A stretch of 5,689 nt of DNA from CAYVZU01 sp964455935 (lineage in GTDB: Bacteria; Fibrobacterota; CAYVZU01). This document shows, piece after piece, positions 1 to 5,684 of the stretch. The notes beneath the pieces are model-generated. The model worked only from the letters and a program-made list of their open reading frames with translations. It was not told where the DNA came from and did no database searches. The DNA is taken from contig CAYVZU010000173.1 in the NCBI GenBank assembly GCA_964455935.1, positions 1 to 5,689 of the forward strand, in the 5' to 3' direction. The position numbers and the translations under genes are program-made. Position 1 is the first letter of the stretch. Each line of letters begins with the position of its first letter.

Positions 1-604
1 GGCGCAGACCCGCCGTTGTTCCAACCCAAAGCCGGTCGGAGGGGTCCAGCGCCAGCGCGGTAATGTGGCCATTCACACCTAAAACAAAGGGAAGCTTGAC
101 CTCGACCAGGTCCTCTTCCTTCAGATCGGGGCCCAGGCCGTTGAACGAGCGTACGGAATCAAGCACCGCCTCCGCAATGTCCTCGTCGTCGATGAAGCGA
201 TCTACCACTTTGCGGATGTTGTCGTTTTGTTCCAGCAGATGCGATTCGTATTCGAACCAGGCCCGGCCGTTGTAGCGAATCAACTGCTTATCGGTTGCCG
301 CCCATACCAGCGACCGTTCGCCGAAGGCCAGTTTCCGCTTGGCCGTGACCGCAACCCATGGTTCTTTTTCTTCACGCGGGAAATTCCGCCAATCGTTGGC
401 CAGAGGCGAAAGGGCCAGACCGGCGGGATTGAAAAACGTTGCATTGGCATCATCGGCAAGCGCCACAAACGCTTCGCCCAAACCGGTTGCGCGGGCCCCG
501 GGAGGAAATACCAGCGTGGGAACGGCCGACTGGCCTACCGCAAGGGCCGTTCCCGCGGCCGGCAGAAGCCAGAGAAGTGTTCGTAGTCTCGTTGTCCAGT
601 TCAT
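1..604 (-). CDS. Secreted PorV-like/propeller protein, N-terminal part (cut by window edge)
   Basis: The frame opens at an ATG (604-602) and stays open for 201 codons to the window edge, so the C-terminus is missing. The start follows an AGAGGGG ribosome site (609-615), and the ATG overlaps the stop of the upstream gene as ATGA. Residues 1-22 look like a Sec signal peptide: Arg at 6 and 8, a Leu-rich core, and an Ala-Leu-Ala end. Residues 36-63 (GARATGLGEAF, then DDANATFFNPAGL) match the N-terminal motif of PorV/UPF0164 outer-membrane beta-barrel proteins. Residues 98-119 (SLVWAATDKQLIRYNG onward) and 183-199 (ALALDPSDRLWVGTTAG) resemble the repeat unit of two-component-regulator propellers, so the barrel-type start seems to be joined to a propeller. 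It is likely exported to the periplasm or outer membrane. The reading frame is solid; the function is unknown and the family assignment rests on motifs. Confidence 0.8.
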   Translation of the reverse strand, partial: MNWTTRLRTLLWLLPAAGTALAVGQSAVPTLVFPPGARATGLGEAFVALADDANATFFNPAGLALSPLANDWRNFPREEKEPWVAVTAKRKLAFGERSLVWAATDKQLIRYNGRAWFEYESHLLEQNDNIRKVVDRFIDDEDIAEAVLDSVRSFNGLGPDLKEEDLVEVKLPFVLGVNGHITALALDPSDRLWVGTTAGLR

Positions 605-1185
605 TCAACCCCTCTTTCGATGGTTTTCCAATTGGGTACGTGAAATTCCTGACCGTCCAGGAGCGGCAGCACTTTTTCATCCGGACGGCCGCCGCGTTTC
701 CATTCGGTGTCGGGCACCAGACCGCACCGGCAGCCAAGATGAAATGGCGGAACCAGCTCCGGATTCTGGTAAATTTCTTCGCGGGTCACGAAACGATTCC
801 GGCCGTGAAGCATCCCATTTTGAGAGCACGCCGAAAAGGAGGAATAGAAATAAATCTCAATTCCATTCTGATCACCGCTTTCGATGCTTCTCAAATTCGA
901 TTCCAGATTCGCCTGCCATTGATCCAACAGTCTCTTCTTGTCCCCTGCGGAAAGGGGCTTGCCCAAAACATCAACGCTGGCGTTTGCCAGGTGCTTCTCC
1001 AGCACGGAATGGGACGGCTTGACCGCCTCGACGGCGCCGCGCGGCGACCGCCGCACGACCGAGTAGATTCCGCTGGTATGAATGGTGGGGCGCTTTTCCA
1101 CCGGGGCTTCCTTCTGAATAATAAGATAAGCGACATAAATGATTAAGCCCAAAAAAAGAATAATCCCAAAAATCAGCAAAAGCAT
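601..1185 (-). CDS. Membrane-anchored protein of unknown function with MuF-like Cys/His motif
   Basis: A protein of 194 residues. Residues 2-23 form one strongly hydrophobic helix at the very N-terminus, followed by Lys and Arg residues, which by the positive-inside rule would favour a cytoplasmic C-terminal part (inference). The middle (about 45-105) is polar and probably helical. Near the C-terminus, C120 with NGMLHGR (123-129) and then PPFHLGCRCGL (146-156) give a C120/H149/C152/C154 set. This resembles the C-terminal pattern of phage Mu F-like head proteins, where a Cys precedes a PP-x-H-x-x-CRC sequence; it could bind a metal. The ATG at 1185 follows GGGGAAATC, an acceptable ribosome site, and a promoter lies about 50-75 bases upstream. 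The stop overlaps the start of the next gene by ATGA, so the two are probably coupled. No phage genes surround it. I recognise no characterised family over the full length. Confidence 0.82.
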   Translation of the reverse strand: MLLLIFGIILFLGLIIYVAYLIIQKEAPVEKRPTIHTSGIYSVVRRSPRGAVEAVKPSHSVLEKHLANASVDVLGKPLSAGDKKRLLDQWQANLESNLRSIESGDQNGIEIYFYSSFSACSQNGMLHGRNRFVTREEIYQNPELVPPFHLGCRCGLVPDTEWKRGGRPDEKVLPLLDGQEFHVPNWKTIERGVE

Positions 1186-1233
1186 GATTTCCCCGATACG
1201 CGACGCACGCCGCTTTGGCCAACTTACCTTATA

Positions 1234-1262
1234 AGGATAAATAAAGGTCTAATGTATGTCAA
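1234..1262 (-). promoter_or_regulatory. Sigma-70-type promoter for the 1185/604 gene pair
   Basis: On the minus strand a perfect -35 hexamer TTGACA (1262-1257) is followed, after exactly 17 bases, by TATCCT (1239-1234), which matches the -10 consensus at four of six positions. Transcription would begin near 1227, giving a leader of about 40 bases before the ATG at 1185. It sits in the gap after the receiver-ATPase gene, so the downstream gene pair is probably its own transcription unit. Confidence 0.6.
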
Positions 1263-1376
1263 CGAGCCCACCAGCGCGGAAAGATTTTTTTCACAAGAAA
1301 TGTGGGAAAATTGGCAGGAAATCCGCGTTTTGGGGCTGATCTGAAATTTTTCGAATGCACCGCGCCAGGAACCCGC

Positions 1377-2216
1377 CTAAGCCGAAATTGGCTCTTCGGG
1401 AAACCGTTTGACCAAGGTAACTTCGTTGCCGGCCTCATTATAAATGATCTCGTCGAGATAGACTTTGGCCAGCATAATTCCAAGGCCTCCTGATCGTTTG
1501 CCTTCCTTCCTGCGATCCTTGTATTCGCCGGTCGGATCGTAGGAACCATCGAGATAACGGTGGAAATCGAAGCCGGAGCCGTGGTCGCGAATATGAACCA
1601 CCCACTTTTCCTTATCGAATGTGTATTGGATATGAATGGGCAGCTCTTTCCGGTTGCGGTTGCCCCATTCAATAGCGTTCTTGCCCATCTCGAGGAGAAC
1701 ATAATGGATGTCCGCTATGTCTTTTTCGCTGAACGGCGTGGAACGAAACAGTCCGGCCATCATGCTGTTGAGCTGCTCGAGATATTTTAGGTCGCTGGGG
1801 ATGTGAAAGTCGATTTCGCCGGTTACGCCTTTGTCCTGCAGGCTGCGTTTGTGTTCAAGCTGACCGCGGATCTCACCCAGCAGAACATCGTGATCGAAAG
1901 GCTTGGTGATGTATTTGTCCGCGCCTACGCTTAAACCGCGCTCGACATCCTCATGGAAAGCCCGCGCCGTCAGCATAATGATGGGAATCATATTGGTCTG
2001 GCGCCGGGTTTTAAGACGGCGGCAGACTTCGTAGCCATCCATGCCCGGAAGAATAATATCGAGAAGCAGGATGTCAACGGCCTGGTTATCAAGAAAATCG
2101 AAGACTTCTTCGCCCGTGGAGACGGAGAAGACCTCATACCCCGATTCTTCCAGAATCATCCGAAGCAGCCGAACAACATCCTTTTCATCTTCGACGATCA
2201 GAATCCGATCGCTCAT
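1377..2216 (-). CDS. Response-regulator receiver domain fused to RsbW-like ATPase domain
   Basis: A protein of 279 residues with two domains. Residues 3-122 are a receiver domain: acidic residues E9/D10/E11 after ILIV, phospho-acceptor D53 (LLLDIILP), T83 and K105 (ITKPF), all the residues needed for phosphorylation. Residues 135-272 resemble the ATPase of anti-sigma-factor kinases and other GHKL proteins: N-box EMGKNAIEWGN (176-186), D211-x-G-x-G (RDHGSGFD, 210-217) and a Gly-rich G2 box SGGLGIMLAK (242-251). There is no DNA-binding domain, dimerisation/His domain or PP2C phosphatase, so the output is probably phosphorylation or binding of a STAS-type partner, as in RsbW/SpoIIAB systems (inference); no such partner is in the window. 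A GGGGTGA ribosome site precedes the ATG. The ATG overlaps the stop of the fumarase beta gene, so it is probably co-transcribed and coupled. The cognate kinase is not visible. Confidence 0.93.
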   Translation of the reverse strand: MSDRILIVEDEKDVVRLLRMILEESGYEVFSVSTGEEVFDFLDNQAVDILLLDIILPGMDGYEVCRRLKTRRQTNMIPIIMLTARAFHEDVERGLSVGADKYITKPFDHDVLLGEIRGQLEHKRSLQDKGVTGEIDFHIPSDLKYLEQLNSMMAGLFRSTPFSEKDIADIHYVLLEMGKNAIEWGNRNRKELPIHIQYTFDKEKWVVHIRDHGSGFDFHRYLDGSYDPTGEYKDRRKEGKRSGGLGIMLAKVYLDEIIYNEAGNEVTLVKRFPEEPISA

Positions 2217-2746
2217 TCGTCACCCCAAATCGTGTTCCCACCCGGGTCGATGGCGACCCACGCGGGCAAACCTTCCACAGTCAATTCATAAACAGCTTCA
2301 GGACCCAGATCCGCATAGGCCGCAACCCTGGCTTTGGCAATGCAGCGGGCAATCAGAGCACCCACGCCGCCGGTCACGGTGAAGTATGCGGCTCCATGGG
2401 AACGGATTGCCTCCCGAACCAGGCTTGAGCGTTCCCCCTTTCCGATCATTCCGCACAATCCGCGGGCGATTAGTTCGGGTGCGTAACAGTCCATGCGCCC
2501 GCTGGTCGTAGGCCCCGCTGAACCAATGGGATGCCCCGGCCGCGCAGGCGTCGGACCCATATAATATACAACCGAATTCTCGAGTGGAAAATCAAGCGTT
2601 CCGCCCGCCCGAAGGGTTTCCACAATACGCGCATGGGCCGCGTCGCGCGCTGAATACACCGTCCCAAACAGCGACACGGCCTGGCCGGCGCGCAGTGAAG
2701 CGAGTGTTTCGGAAGTGAGAGGAAGATCGATACGCCGCAAGGACAT
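2213..2746 (-). CDS. fumB: Class I fumarate hydratase, beta (C-terminal) subunit
   Basis: The small subunit of an iron-sulfur hydro-lyase that reversibly hydrates fumarate to L-malate in the TCA cycle. With the ATG at 2746 it has 177 residues, usual for a stand-alone beta subunit. Visible family motifs: IDLPLT at the start (6-11), SARDAAH (32-38), YYMGP (61-65), PIGSAGPTTSGRMD (73-86) and a GKG at 102-104 that belongs to the substrate site in this fold, then LPAWVAID near the end. An in-frame TTG at 2770 would add eight residues encoded by the AT repeat and is unlikely. No Shine-Dalgarno site precedes the ATG; the leader is almost only A and T. It lies 150 bases after the alpha gene, and its stop overlaps the next ATG. 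The closely related L-tartrate dehydratase beta subunit is the main alternative; the short length and the partner favour fumarase. The symbol is used in the two-subunit sense, not for E. coli FumB. Confidence 0.92.
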   Translation of the reverse strand: MSLRRIDLPLTSETLASLRAGQAVSLFGTVYSARDAAHARIVETLRAGGTLDFPLENSVVYYMGPTPARPGHPIGSAGPTTSGRMDCYAPELIARGLCGMIGKGERSSLVREAIRSHGAAYFTVTGGVGALIARCIAKARVAAYADLGPEAVYELTVEGLPAWVAIDPGGNTIWGDE

Positions 2747-2754
2747 AAATAAAT

Positions 2755-2786
2755 AATTATTAATTAGCAATTAGTAATTGGGAATT
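2755..2786. repeat. Left arm: five AATT words at 7-base period
   Basis: AATT starts at 2755, 2762, 2769, 2776 and 2783, exactly seven bases apart; the three intervening bases vary (ATT/ATT, AGC, AGT, GGG types). The arm runs up to within nine bases of the fumarase beta start codon and forms its untranslated leader on the minus strand. Confidence 0.85.
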
Positions 2787-2863
2787 GAAAACCAAAAAAT
2801 TCCGGACAAGCTCTCCCCCCGCGGGCGGCGGTGATTCATTCACCCGTTCCGTTCGCCTTCTCG

Positions 2864-2905
2864 AATTCATAATTCATAATTTTCAATTCTCAATTTTCAA
2901 TTTCC
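2864..2905. repeat. Right arm: six AATT heptamers
   Basis: Six consecutive heptamers, AATTCAT, AATTCAT, AATTTTC, AATTCTC, AATTTTC and AATTTCC, begin at 2864, 2871, 2878, 2885, 2892 and 2899. The last two overlap the 3' end of the fumarase alpha gene: its final codons GGA AAT and stop TGA (2905-2897 on the minus strand) are read from the repeat. Confidence 0.88.
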
Positions 2906-3757
2906 TTTAAGGACCACTTCCCCGTGCCGGTGCGAATGACAGTTTAGCGCGACCGCGACCGGCAGGCTGGCGATATGGCAGGGAAGCGCTTCGATATGGA
3001 CCGCCAGAGCGGTCGTGTCGCCGCCCAGGCCCATGGGGCCCACGCCCAGGTTGTTGATTTGCTTTTTAAGATCTTCTTCCATTGCCGCATAATAGGAATC
3101 CGGGTGTTTTGATCCAACGCGGCGCAGCAGCGACTTCTTGGCCGCAACACAGCAGGCATCGAGACTGCCGCCGATTCCCACGCCTACGATCAATGGAGGA
3201 CAGGCATTCCCGCCCGCATTCTTGACGGTTTGCAGGACGATCTCCTCCACCCCCTTTCTTCCCTGGGCGGGCTTGAGCATCGCGGTGGCGCTCATGTTTT
3301 CGCTTCCGCCGCCCTTGGCCGCCAGACGAATAGTGAGATCCTCACCGTTGACGATTTCCGTATAAATGACAGCCGGCGTATTGTCGCCCGTATTCGTTCG
3401 CCGAAGAGGATCGCCCACAATGGATTTGCGGCAGTATGCCTTGGCGTAGCCCTGGCGCACCCCTTCCTGGATGCTCTGTGAGAGAAGCCCGCCCTCGATC
3501 CGCACCTGGTTGCCGAGTTCCGCGAACACAATGCACAGTCCCGTGTCCTGGCAGAGGGGATACTCGCCTTCCGCGGCAATGTCGGCATTCTCCAGGATCT
3601 GGCCCAAAATCTCCCGGGCTCTTGGATTTTTTTCCTTGGCCAGGGCGGCCCTGATTGCGTCAAGAACATCGACCCCAAGGCCGTAATTGATATTGCCGCA
3701 CAGATCCGCCACGGCCTTCATGATGTCTTGCGAGGAGATGGACCGCAATTCCGTCAT
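2897..3757 (-). CDS. fumA: Class I fumarate hydratase, alpha (N-terminal) subunit
   Basis: The large, iron-sulfur-binding subunit that pairs with the beta subunit encoded downstream to hydrate fumarate to malate. It has 286 residues from the ATG at 3757, a normal length for a separate alpha subunit. Likely 4Fe-4S ligands are C69 in PLCQDTG, C186 in GGNACPPLIVGVGIGG and C273 in LNCHSHRH; their spacing is close to that of the three cluster cysteines of single-chain class I fumarases. Other conserved blocks are NTGDNTPAVIY (122-132), KGGGSENMS (148-156) and GLGGDTTAL (243-251). Upstream in-frame codons up to a TTG at 3826 encode a sequence unlike the family and were left out. No clear Shine-Dalgarno site precedes the ATG. 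MutY ends 130 bases upstream, so this gene may start its own unit, though no strong promoter was found. L-tartrate dehydratase alpha is the alternative. An oxygen-sensitive cluster is expected from the family. The symbol is used in the two-subunit sense. Confidence 0.94.
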   Translation of the reverse strand: MTELRSISSQDIMKAVADLCGNINYGLGVDVLDAIRAALAKEKNPRAREILGQILENADIAAEGEYPLCQDTGLCIVFAELGNQVRIEGGLLSQSIQEGVRQGYAKAYCRKSIVGDPLRRTNTGDNTPAVIYTEIVNGEDLTIRLAAKGGGSENMSATAMLKPAQGRKGVEEIVLQTVKNAGGNACPPLIVGVGIGGSLDACCVAAKKSLLRRVGSKHPDSYYAAMEEDLKKQINNLGVGPMGLGGDTTALAVHIEALPCHIASLPVAVALNCHSHRHGEVVLKGN

Positions 3758-3887
3758 AAAGGGAAAATAACAATTGACAACGCGGCCCGTTGGGCGAGGT
3801 CCTCTAAAGCCACGGCAATGCCCCAAACGGCTTCAATCGCAACGGAACATGCACGGAAAGATCGGGCGTGTTGTTTGGGAGCGAATT

Positions 3888-4943
3888 CTACTTGGACTGA
3901 GCCAGATCAGCAATCGAACGAATGGCCTTGGGAAGAGGGATTTTCTCCAGCTGCGCCCAGGAGACAAGCCGGGCGGGCCGGGTACAGTCATTAGGATTCG
4001 AGTCTGTCGAGCATTGGATGACTCTCATGTCCCAGACCTGATGCGAAAACACATGCGAAATCCTGCCCAACGCCCGGATCGGCTTGACCCGCAGCCCGTA
4101 CTCTTCCGCCAGGCGTCTCCGAAAAAGCGCGCAGGTCCGGGCATTGACACCCGGAAATTCCCAAAACCCGGCCAGAAGGCCCTTTTCGGGCCGCTTGGCC
4201 ATCAGGACTTTTCCACCCACTTCAATCACGGCAACGGTCCGGGCCAGGACAGGAGCGCTGGCCTGCCGGTCATTGCGCGGGATCTCGCTTTGCAGGTTGG
4301 CCGCGCGAGCCCGGCAGAATTTTCGCACGGGGCATGTGGCGCAGAGCGGGGACCGCGGGGTGCAGACCATGGACGCCAGATCCATCAAGGCCTGATTGAA
4401 TTCCGAAGGGTCGCATTGGTCGAGTTCGCGGCGCAGGCCCTCCTCGATCCTGGTCAGTACCGGCTTCGAGCGCGCGGGCGCACTCAAGCGGAGCAATCGA
4501 GTCATGACCCGAATCACATTTCCATCAATGGCCGCAATAGGTTTTCCGAATGCAATGCTCAGGATTGCGCCGGCCGTGTATTGGCCAATTCCGGGTAGGG
4601 CATGGATTTCCTGGAACGAGGGTGGCAGCCGCCCCCTATGCTTTGCGGTTACAATCCTTGCGGCCGCATGAAGATTCTTTGCGCGCGAGTAATATCCCAA
4701 TCCCTGCCAGATTCGAAGGACTTGTTCAAGATCCGCCCTCGCAAGCCGGGCAACAGTGGGAAATTCCTTCAGGAAACGTACGTAGTAATCCCTGACCACC
4801 TCGGTCCGGGTCTGCTGAAGCATGATTTCGGAGACCCAGATTTTGTACGGATCGCGCGTGCGCCGCCAGGGGAAATCGCGCTTGTGGACAGCATACCAGG
4901 AAACCAGGCGGGGACCGAACTTTGGAGCAGAGCTTCTATTCAT
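3888..4943 (-). CDS. mutY: A/G-specific adenine DNA glycosylase MutY
   Basis: Base-excision repair enzyme that removes adenine mispaired with 8-oxoguanine. It has 351 residues, the usual full length. Residues 1-215 are the HhH-GPD glycosylase: E39 in SEIMLQQT and D140 in AAIDGNV are the expected catalytic pair, LPGIGQYTAGA (116-126) is the helix-hairpin-helix, and C194, C201, C204 and C210 fit the C-x6-C-x2-C-x5-C 4Fe-4S site. Residues 232-345 form the MutT-like C-terminal domain, with GLLAGFWEFPG (255-265) and F299-S300-H301, the FSH loop that recognises 8-oxoG in this family. All key residues are present, so it should be active. The ATG at 4943 is the first in frame after a stop and gives the normal N-terminus; no convincing Shine-Dalgarno site precedes it. 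A TATTAT at 4974-4969 could be a -10 element but lacks a clear -35 partner. It is probably transcribed separately from the fumarase genes. Confidence 0.97.
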   Translation of the reverse strand: MNRSSAPKFGPRLVSWYAVHKRDFPWRRTRDPYKIWVSEIMLQQTRTEVVRDYYVRFLKEFPTVARLARADLEQVLRIWQGLGYYSRAKNLHAAARIVTAKHRGRLPPSFQEIHALPGIGQYTAGAILSIAFGKPIAAIDGNVIRVMTRLLRLSAPARSKPVLTRIEEGLRRELDQCDPSEFNQALMDLASMVCTPRSPLCATCPVRKFCRARAANLQSEIPRNDRQASAPVLARTVAVIEVGGKVLMAKRPEKGLLAGFWEFPGVNARTCALFRRRLAEEYGLRVKPIRALGRISHVFSHQVWDMRVIQCSTDSNPNDCTRPARLVSWAQLEKIPLPKAIRSIADLAQSK

Positions 4944-4996
4944 CGCTTTTGCATTTCCAAAACTTCATATAATAACAGATATTGGAGTATCCGGCA

Positions 4997-5309
4997 TCAG
5001 CGGTGTTCGCATGTCACCTTCCGGTCTTTCTGCCCATACACTTCCAACAGGCCTATCATTCCAAATAAGTGTGCCCGGGCTTGGAAAATAGCATACGGTT
5101 CATCAAAAATTACGTCCACCGCATCGAATGCATACACTCTCCCATGTGCCGACGGGCCGCCGGCAACAAATCCCCATACAACACCAGGCCGGGTGGCTAT
5201 TGTGTTTGCTCACCCAGTTGGTCCCGCCGTCATGGCTATGCAGCATGCCATTCTTCATGAAGCCGTGCCTACGCATATTAGGGCAATCTTCTTCGTCAAA
5301 AACTGTAGA
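4997..5309 (-). pseudogene. Possible decayed gene, two overlapping frame-shifted fragments
   Basis: Two minus-strand frames without usable starts overlap. One is open from 5309 to a stop at 5103 and contains NGMLHSHDGGTNWVSK, including an S-x-D-x-G-x-x-W word like the Asp-box (BNR) motif of beta-propellers. The other is open from 5209 to a stop at 4997 and contains PGVVWGFVAGGPSAHG, then VYAFDAVDVIFDEPYAIF, with natural-looking composition. A single frameshift near 5195-5210 would join them into one protein of about 100 residues. An in-frame TGA at 5312-5310 lies just upstream. This may be the 3' end of a broken gene, or chance; no family was recognised. Confidence 0.25.
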
Positions 5310-5343
5310 TCAAGTAGAAGAAGCCATGTGCGGAGGAAAGCGG

Positions 5344-5577
5344 CTATATTGGCGCTCCCGCGAACTCATGGATCGAACCAGACTGGACGCGCAAAAGTGC
5401 CGATGTGTTCTTGATGAAATTGCGGGACGAAGGATAGAACAATCGATATCTTTTCTTCCATTTCTCAAGCACGTGTGGAATTTCTCCACTCTCCGTTAAA
5501 ATTTCCACACACCTATTCAGAAGAACCGCAAAATTCAGTTCAGAAACCCGCTTTTTCAGACGGCATGCATATTGCAT
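5344..5577 (-). CDS. Hypothetical 77-residue protein or 5' part of a decayed gene
   Basis: An ATG-started frame of 77 codons, basic and rich in Leu, Lys and Arg (residues 1-50 include LKKRVSELNFAVLLNRCVEI and a KWKKRYR stretch), with no signal peptide or membrane segment. No ribosome site is visible before the ATG. Its stop lies 34 bases before the frame-shifted fragments at 4997-5309, so it could be the N-terminal part of the same broken gene. It may also be a chance frame; I recognise no family. Confidence 0.2.
   Translation of the reverse strand: MQYACRLKKRVSELNFAVLLNRCVEILTESGEIPHVLEKWKKRYRLFYPSSRNFIKNTSALLRVQSGSIHEFAGAPI
5473..5510. repeat. Inverted repeat GTGTGGAA / TTCCACAC
   Basis: A perfect 8-base inverted repeat: GTGTGGAA at 5473-5480 and TTCCACAC at 5503-5510, with a 22-base loop. 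The arms can be extended inward by TTT/AAA if one base is bulged. It lies inside the weak 77-codon frame. It has no run of T after it, so it does not look like a terminator; it could be a binding site or chance. Confidence 0.4.
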
Positions 5578-5675
5578 CTATTTACACGGATATAGTAGGA
5601 ATTTTGTAGATTTAATATTGTGATTTAATAGAGCTCAAAACACAAGACCCATGAACAAAACAACTCGACACGCCA

Positions 5676-5684
5676 TGTGGATAA
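5676..5684 (-). promoter_or_regulatory. DnaA-box-like nonamer TTATCCACA
   Basis: The minus strand reads TTATCCACA at 5684-5676, identical to the high-affinity DnaA box consensus. Only one copy is seen and it is six bases from the window edge, so an origin or DnaA-regulated promoter cannot be judged. A single nonamer can occur by chance. Confidence 0.25.

Larger units (their letters stand above)
2747..2905. repeat. Intergenic element: two AATTNNN heptamer arms around a G/C-rich core
   Basis: The whole spacer between the fumarase subunit genes is built of two AT-rich arms and a G/C-rich centre (about 2801-2860). In both arms the word AATT recurs with a strict 7-base period. Parts of the arms are inverted copies: 2776-2791 and 2880-2895 pair at 15 of 16 positions (AATTGGGAATTGAAAA against TTTTCAATTCTCAATT). 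In the core, GGTGA and TCACC (2830-2844) could form a short hairpin. The spacer encodes no protein I can recognise. It could be a dispersed intergenic repeat or a miniature mobile element; no target-site duplication or transposase was seen. Confidence 0.75.

Noticed and set aside
439..1146. Long plus-strand open frame (about 235 codons)
   Set aside because: It is antisense to the 601-1185 gene and the secreted-protein gene, both of which have ribosome sites, a membrane helix or signal peptide, and family-like motifs; the plus-strand translation has none.
1263..1376. Possible terminator after the receiver-ATPase gene
   Set aside because: A short CACA/TGTG stem near a run of A was seen on the minus strand, but the run is A and not T in the transcript, so it does not fit an intrinsic terminator in that direction.
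2747..2770. TTG start at 2770 for fumarase beta
   Set aside because: It would add residues encoded by the AT heptamer repeat, with no ribosome site; the family begins near MSLRRIDLPL.
3774..3779. TTGACA on the plus strand as a -35 element
   Set aside because: No -10-like hexamer lies 16-18 bases downstream, and no plus-strand gene follows.
3758..3826. TTG start at 3826 for fumarase alpha
   Set aside because: The added 23 residues do not look like the family; the first ATG gives the usual length.
3848..3875. Hairpin AACACGCCCG / CGTGCATGTT (minus strand) as a mutY terminator
   Set aside because: Only eight of ten pairs match and no U-run follows, so it does not fit an intrinsic terminator.
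3774..4598. Plus-strand open frame of about 274 codons
   Set aside because: It runs antisense to mutY, whose catalytic and cluster residues are all intact; the plus translation is Arg/Pro/Gly-rich and resembles no family.
4602..5414. Plus-strand open frame of about 270 codons
   Set aside because: Its first 340 bases are antisense to mutY, and the rest has no recognisable motif; the frame is probably open by chance.
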